A DNA stretch of 64,000 nucleotides from Rhynchospora pubera (Eukaryota > Streptophyta > Magnoliopsida > Poales > Cyperaceae): positions 168,337,144 through 168,401,143 of the forward strand of contig CM051461.1 in the NCBI GenBank assembly GCA_028095005.1, given 5' to 3'. The stretch's first letter is position 1, and each line of letters starts with the position of its first letter. A model generated the notes under the pieces. It was not told the origin of the DNA. It was given only the letters and a program-made list of their open reading frames with translations, and made no database searches. Shown here piece after piece: positions 60,901 to 64,000 of this stretch. A program made the translations under genes and the position numbers.

Positions 60901-63524
60901 ATTCCTCTCACCGTGCTCAATTTAATGTGAGGTTGAGGTTATATTGTCTTGACCTAGTTTGTTGACCTTGTAGCTTTTGTTTTCGTTTCCCAGCTGTAGT
61001 TAATTATTTGCTGGCTCATATATGATTTTACCTTAACATTTAATTTACGCATGGTGTTGCATCCATCCGGAAAACATTGGCAGAGATAGATGCTCAAGGT
61101 CATGTGCTTCCTGACGGAACACTTGTCGTGTATGTATATTGTTTACTTAATGTTAAATTCTACTTTCCTTATTTTTGGAAAAAAAAAACATTTTCCACTC
61201 ATTATGTCACTTTATCTGCAATTTTGTATATTTATATGTTTCTGCATTCAGAGACGGACATTCTGTTTCAGTGGTGTATTTTAGAGCTGGGTACACACCT
61301 AATGATTATCCTTCTGAAACGGTAAATAAATAATTTATTCTAAGGTATTAGTTCTTTTTCTGAGGGGTTTAGTGAAGTTGCAACAAACTTTATCATACTG
61401 AAACTTAATATGAAATCCCAGATGAGTGATGACTGAAATTGTGAATTCTCGACAATGTTGCATGACAGACCTAAATACCTAACTAATATGTGGTCTGACA
61501 TGCCCTCTTCTTTTGGTTTCTGAAATGAATTTTGAAGGAGTGGAGAGCAAGACTATTGATTGAAAGTTCTTCTGCAGTAAAATGCCCATCCATAGCATAT
61601 CATCTTGTGGGAACGAAAAAGATTCAACAAGAACTTGCAAAACCTGACATACTGGAAAGGTGACCTCTCACTTTTTATTGCCAAGTAACGCTTTTAAGTA
61701 TAATGCAACAAACATTATGTTTTTTAGGAAAAATTTTATTATGCCCCTACAACATTTAAAATATCCCTAGAAAATGGAAAATGACTCCTATATCAAGTCT
61801 TTATTTCATTATACGATAGTCCAGAGGCATTCCATTTTTTTTAGCACTTTTCAAAAATTAATGGATAGTGAAGATGGCACATAAAACGTAAGGGCTACTC
61901 ATTCTCGTTGCTGTTCGTGTGTTGAGACTAGAAGCAGTGTGGGTGACTGGGTGGCATAGTTTAGGCTTTTAAGTACATAGGACGATTTCATGTTTTACAG
62001 GGTATATTTAGCATTCCCTTCTTTTATAGAAGATTCTTGGTCTTCGTCTGTTAATGTGATGCTTGACTTTTTGCAAGGGCATATTGTGATTTAATATTTT
62101 TCCATAAAATTCTTCTTGATGGAAAAAAAAATGTCACCAAGCTTTATTGATGTTAGCTAAACTATTTATAGTAATCATAATAAGTTAAGAATTTGTTTAG
62201 TACTTATTTGCATCCATTATCCACAACTGACCGTAGCATCAGAAAGTTAGATGCTCTATTTTATAGCATATCCCTTGATTTTCCATATCACATTGCAACA
62301 TTCCATGCAAATCAGTATTTATGTTCAAATGTTTTGTGCATGTTGCAAAGTCACTTTTCCATTTAGTATTGCAAAGCTGTATTCTCTGGCTTGATTTTTT
62401 AGAAGCTGAAACTTTCTAAGCTTTTGGTTTACGTTGAATTTGGTTCAGCCTTTTCAATCATATCTCGTTTGTTAATTTCAATAGGTTTGTTGAAAACAAG
62501 GATCATGTAGCAGCATTACGGAAATGCTTTGCTGGTTTGTGGAGCTTAGATAATGACGAAATTGTGAGAACTGCTATGGATAAACCTGAATTATTTGTTC
62601 TCAAGCCCCAACGGGAAGGAGGAGGTGTAGTTTATGAATTATAACCCTAATTTTGACAAAGATAATTGTCAAAAAAAATTGATAAAAGATATCAGCATTA
62701 TTGGTTCAATGCTGACGATTATGGTATTAGACTATTAGTACATACTCATACCAAGCCTGACCAGTTTGAAATTATAAACCTTCATGGAATTTTTGTTTGT
62801 CTTCACAGTTATAATGCTTTTGTCTGCATCTCCATATAGTTAAGTTCTGACTTCTGTTTTTATATTTATATATTTTTAATTTAGGGAACAACATCTATGG
62901 AACGGATGTTCGTGAAATGTTGATCAAGTTAAGAAATGAAGGAAATGATGGGCTTGCTGCATACATACTAATGCAGAGAATATTCCCAAAAGATTCACTC
63001 TCCTATCTTATTCGTGATGGAATTTCTCATACGGAGAAGACTATCTCTGAGCTTGGCATATATGGGGCCTACTTGAGGTATATATTCTGGTCACCTTAAT
63101 CATGAATTTGGACTGAATAAAATTCCTTTTTGAGGAAGAAGGGATAGTCTTTTTAAAATAGTTGGTAAAAAAAGGATTATTAAACTTTAAACATCAATGT
63201 ATAATCGATATGATTTGACAGATTCCTGTTCTTAGTAAATTTGTTTGCCTGTGATCTTTGGCAAAATTTTTTGCTGTTGATATGTCAGCGTTCTCATCAG
63301 AAACCAAGTTTTTACACTGACTTGACATCACCCATACTACACATTGAAATTTGACCAAGTCATTCTATATTGAAAAGTGCATTGCATATTTGCATGGCAG
63401 GAACAAAGACAAAGTGATAATAAATGAGCAGAGTGGATACTTGATGCGCACAAAAGTTTCTTCTTCAAATGAAGGAGGTGTGGCGGCTGGATTTGCAGTT
63501 TTGGATAGTGTATATCTCACATGA
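57926..63524 (+). CDS. GSH2: Glutathione synthetase, plastid/cytosolic
   Basis: Exons: 57926-58264, 58934-59103, 59490-59565, 59867-59997, 60380-60502, 60713-60793, 61049-61129, 61252-61321, 61538-61659, 62485-62624, 62885-63077, 63401-63524; 549 residues. The enzyme ligates gamma-glutamylcysteine and glycine with ATP, the last step of glutathione synthesis. The first 60 residues are Ser/Pro-rich with no acidic residue, a probable plastid transit peptide. The mature part follows plant GSH2 closely: DALVWSALHGLVVGDR, GMVHAPFALTP, RLGLHRSDYM, QIELNTISSSFPGLG (metal/ATP-binding Glu and Asn), VVVQGEERNMYDQ, VVYFRAGYTPNDYPSE, KKIQQELAKPDILERF, the glycine-rich ATP loop KPQREGGGNNIYG (split by intron 10), AAYILMQRIFP, and the C-terminal SGYLMRTKVSSSNEGGVAAG. 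Intron 6 is AT-AC type. Met61 (58106) could start a cytosolic form. Confidence 0.95.
60794..61048 (+). promoter_or_regulatory. AT-AC (U12-type) intron 6 of GSH2
   Basis: The donor after exon 6 is ATATCCTTC, the U12 consensus. The only frame-keeping acceptor is TTTAC/GC at 61048. A match to the U12 branch site, TTACCTTAACAT, lies with its branch adenosine at about 61036, 12 bases before the acceptor. Splicing there restores KDKHGVASIRKTLAEIDAQG, colinear with plant GSH2. No usable GT donor or AG acceptor fits the protein here. Confidence 0.88.
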
Positions 63525-64000
63525 TTGCGTGATGTAAAATTTTGTTCTTGTATGTCTCTGTCTCTTCTCATTTTTACCCACTTCTCCTACAATGAGCTGT
63601 GAAATTACACCCACATTTTTCTCCCAATTGAAATAGTTAGCCTCTGTTTTTCAAGTGATTTTTCTCATCAAACATAGGAAATCCGGAAAAAAAAGCTGGG
63701 GGAAAAGAAGAGGCAAACATTTGTTGAATATATTATTATGATACCAAAGTAACAGAAACAAAGACCTAAGCTGCAAAAAAAAAGGCTACAGAAGAATAAA
63801 TCAGTTAATATATGGAATGTTATTTGGAACTTTAGTTTTTTATATTATGCAGGATCTAATAGCAGGTAATATTTAATACACATGTGCTTCTTTTGTTTTA
63901 TTTATTTATTTGGTCTGATGCAGTGCAAGAGAAGCCATCTCCAGCACACTGTTGATTGCCTTGACTGATCTTATTTGGTAACAACGCGAAGGAAAGATAA
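63525..64000. other. Downstream flank of GSH2
   Basis: Should contain the GSH2 3' untranslated region; an AATAAA occurs near 63796. Near 63910 there is an acceptor-like TGATGCAG followed by GC-richer sequence, which might be a 3' UTR exon or a neighbouring gene cut by the window edge. No protein recognised. Confidence 0.45.

Noticed and set aside
1..64000. CRISPR arrays, operons, prophage or bacterial defence systems
   Set aside because: The window is plant nuclear DNA with split genes; no regularly spaced repeats or prokaryotic gene clusters were seen.

Overview
The window is nuclear DNA from a flowering plant, most likely a eudicot. Genes are split by GT-AG introns with AT-rich interiors, intergenic space is AT-rich and filled with small transposon remnants, and every recognised protein belongs to a land-plant family (ATL ubiquitin ligase, TBL acetyltransferase, STP hexose carrier, plant glutathione synthetase). 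I cannot name the species from the sequence alone.

Layout. 1-3073: intergenic, two hAT-type MITEs. 3074-3604 (-): intronless ATL67-like RING-H2 E3 ligase. 4983-9451 (-): TBL8-11-like wall polysaccharide O-acetyltransferase, 4 exons. 9452-18976: gene-free, about 9.5 kb, with MULE-, hAT- and Harbinger-type MITEs. 18977-23667 (+): synergin-gamma-like clathrin accessory protein, 9 exons, with a SINE in intron 2. 24618-27299 (-): conserved plant protein of unknown function, 4 coding exons. 27300-31169: intergenic. 31170-35555 (+): membrane-anchored armadillo-type protein, 4 exons, with an RTE LINE fragment in intron 1. 35556-36895: SINE and small MITE. 36896-40942 (+): F-box/LRR protein FBL4, 8 exons. 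40943-46786: MITE-rich intergenic, with one doubtful small ORF. 46787-50352 (+): AP-5 mu subunit, 7 exons. 50764-55118 (-): STP hexose/H+ symporter, 4 exons, with a roughly 1-kb poly(A) retroelement in intron 2. 55119-57925: intergenic with a Helitron-like terminus. 57926-63524 (+): glutathione synthetase, 12 exons, including one AT-AC (U12-type) intron.

Exon coordinates were worked out by hand from splice signals, reading-frame phase and family resemblance. For each multi-exon gene the summed exon length is divisible by three and the joined frame is open. The genes do not form one pathway. Two (synergin-like and AP5M) concern clathrin/adaptor trafficking, two (ATL67-like and FBL4) ubiquitin ligation, one cell-wall acetylation, one sugar uptake and one glutathione synthesis. 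I found no sign of an operon, gene cluster or new defence-type system. The most unusual items are the AT-AC intron in glutathione synthetase, the loss of a conserved tryptophan in the sugar transporter, and families of related MITEs and tail-sharing LINE/SINE copies.
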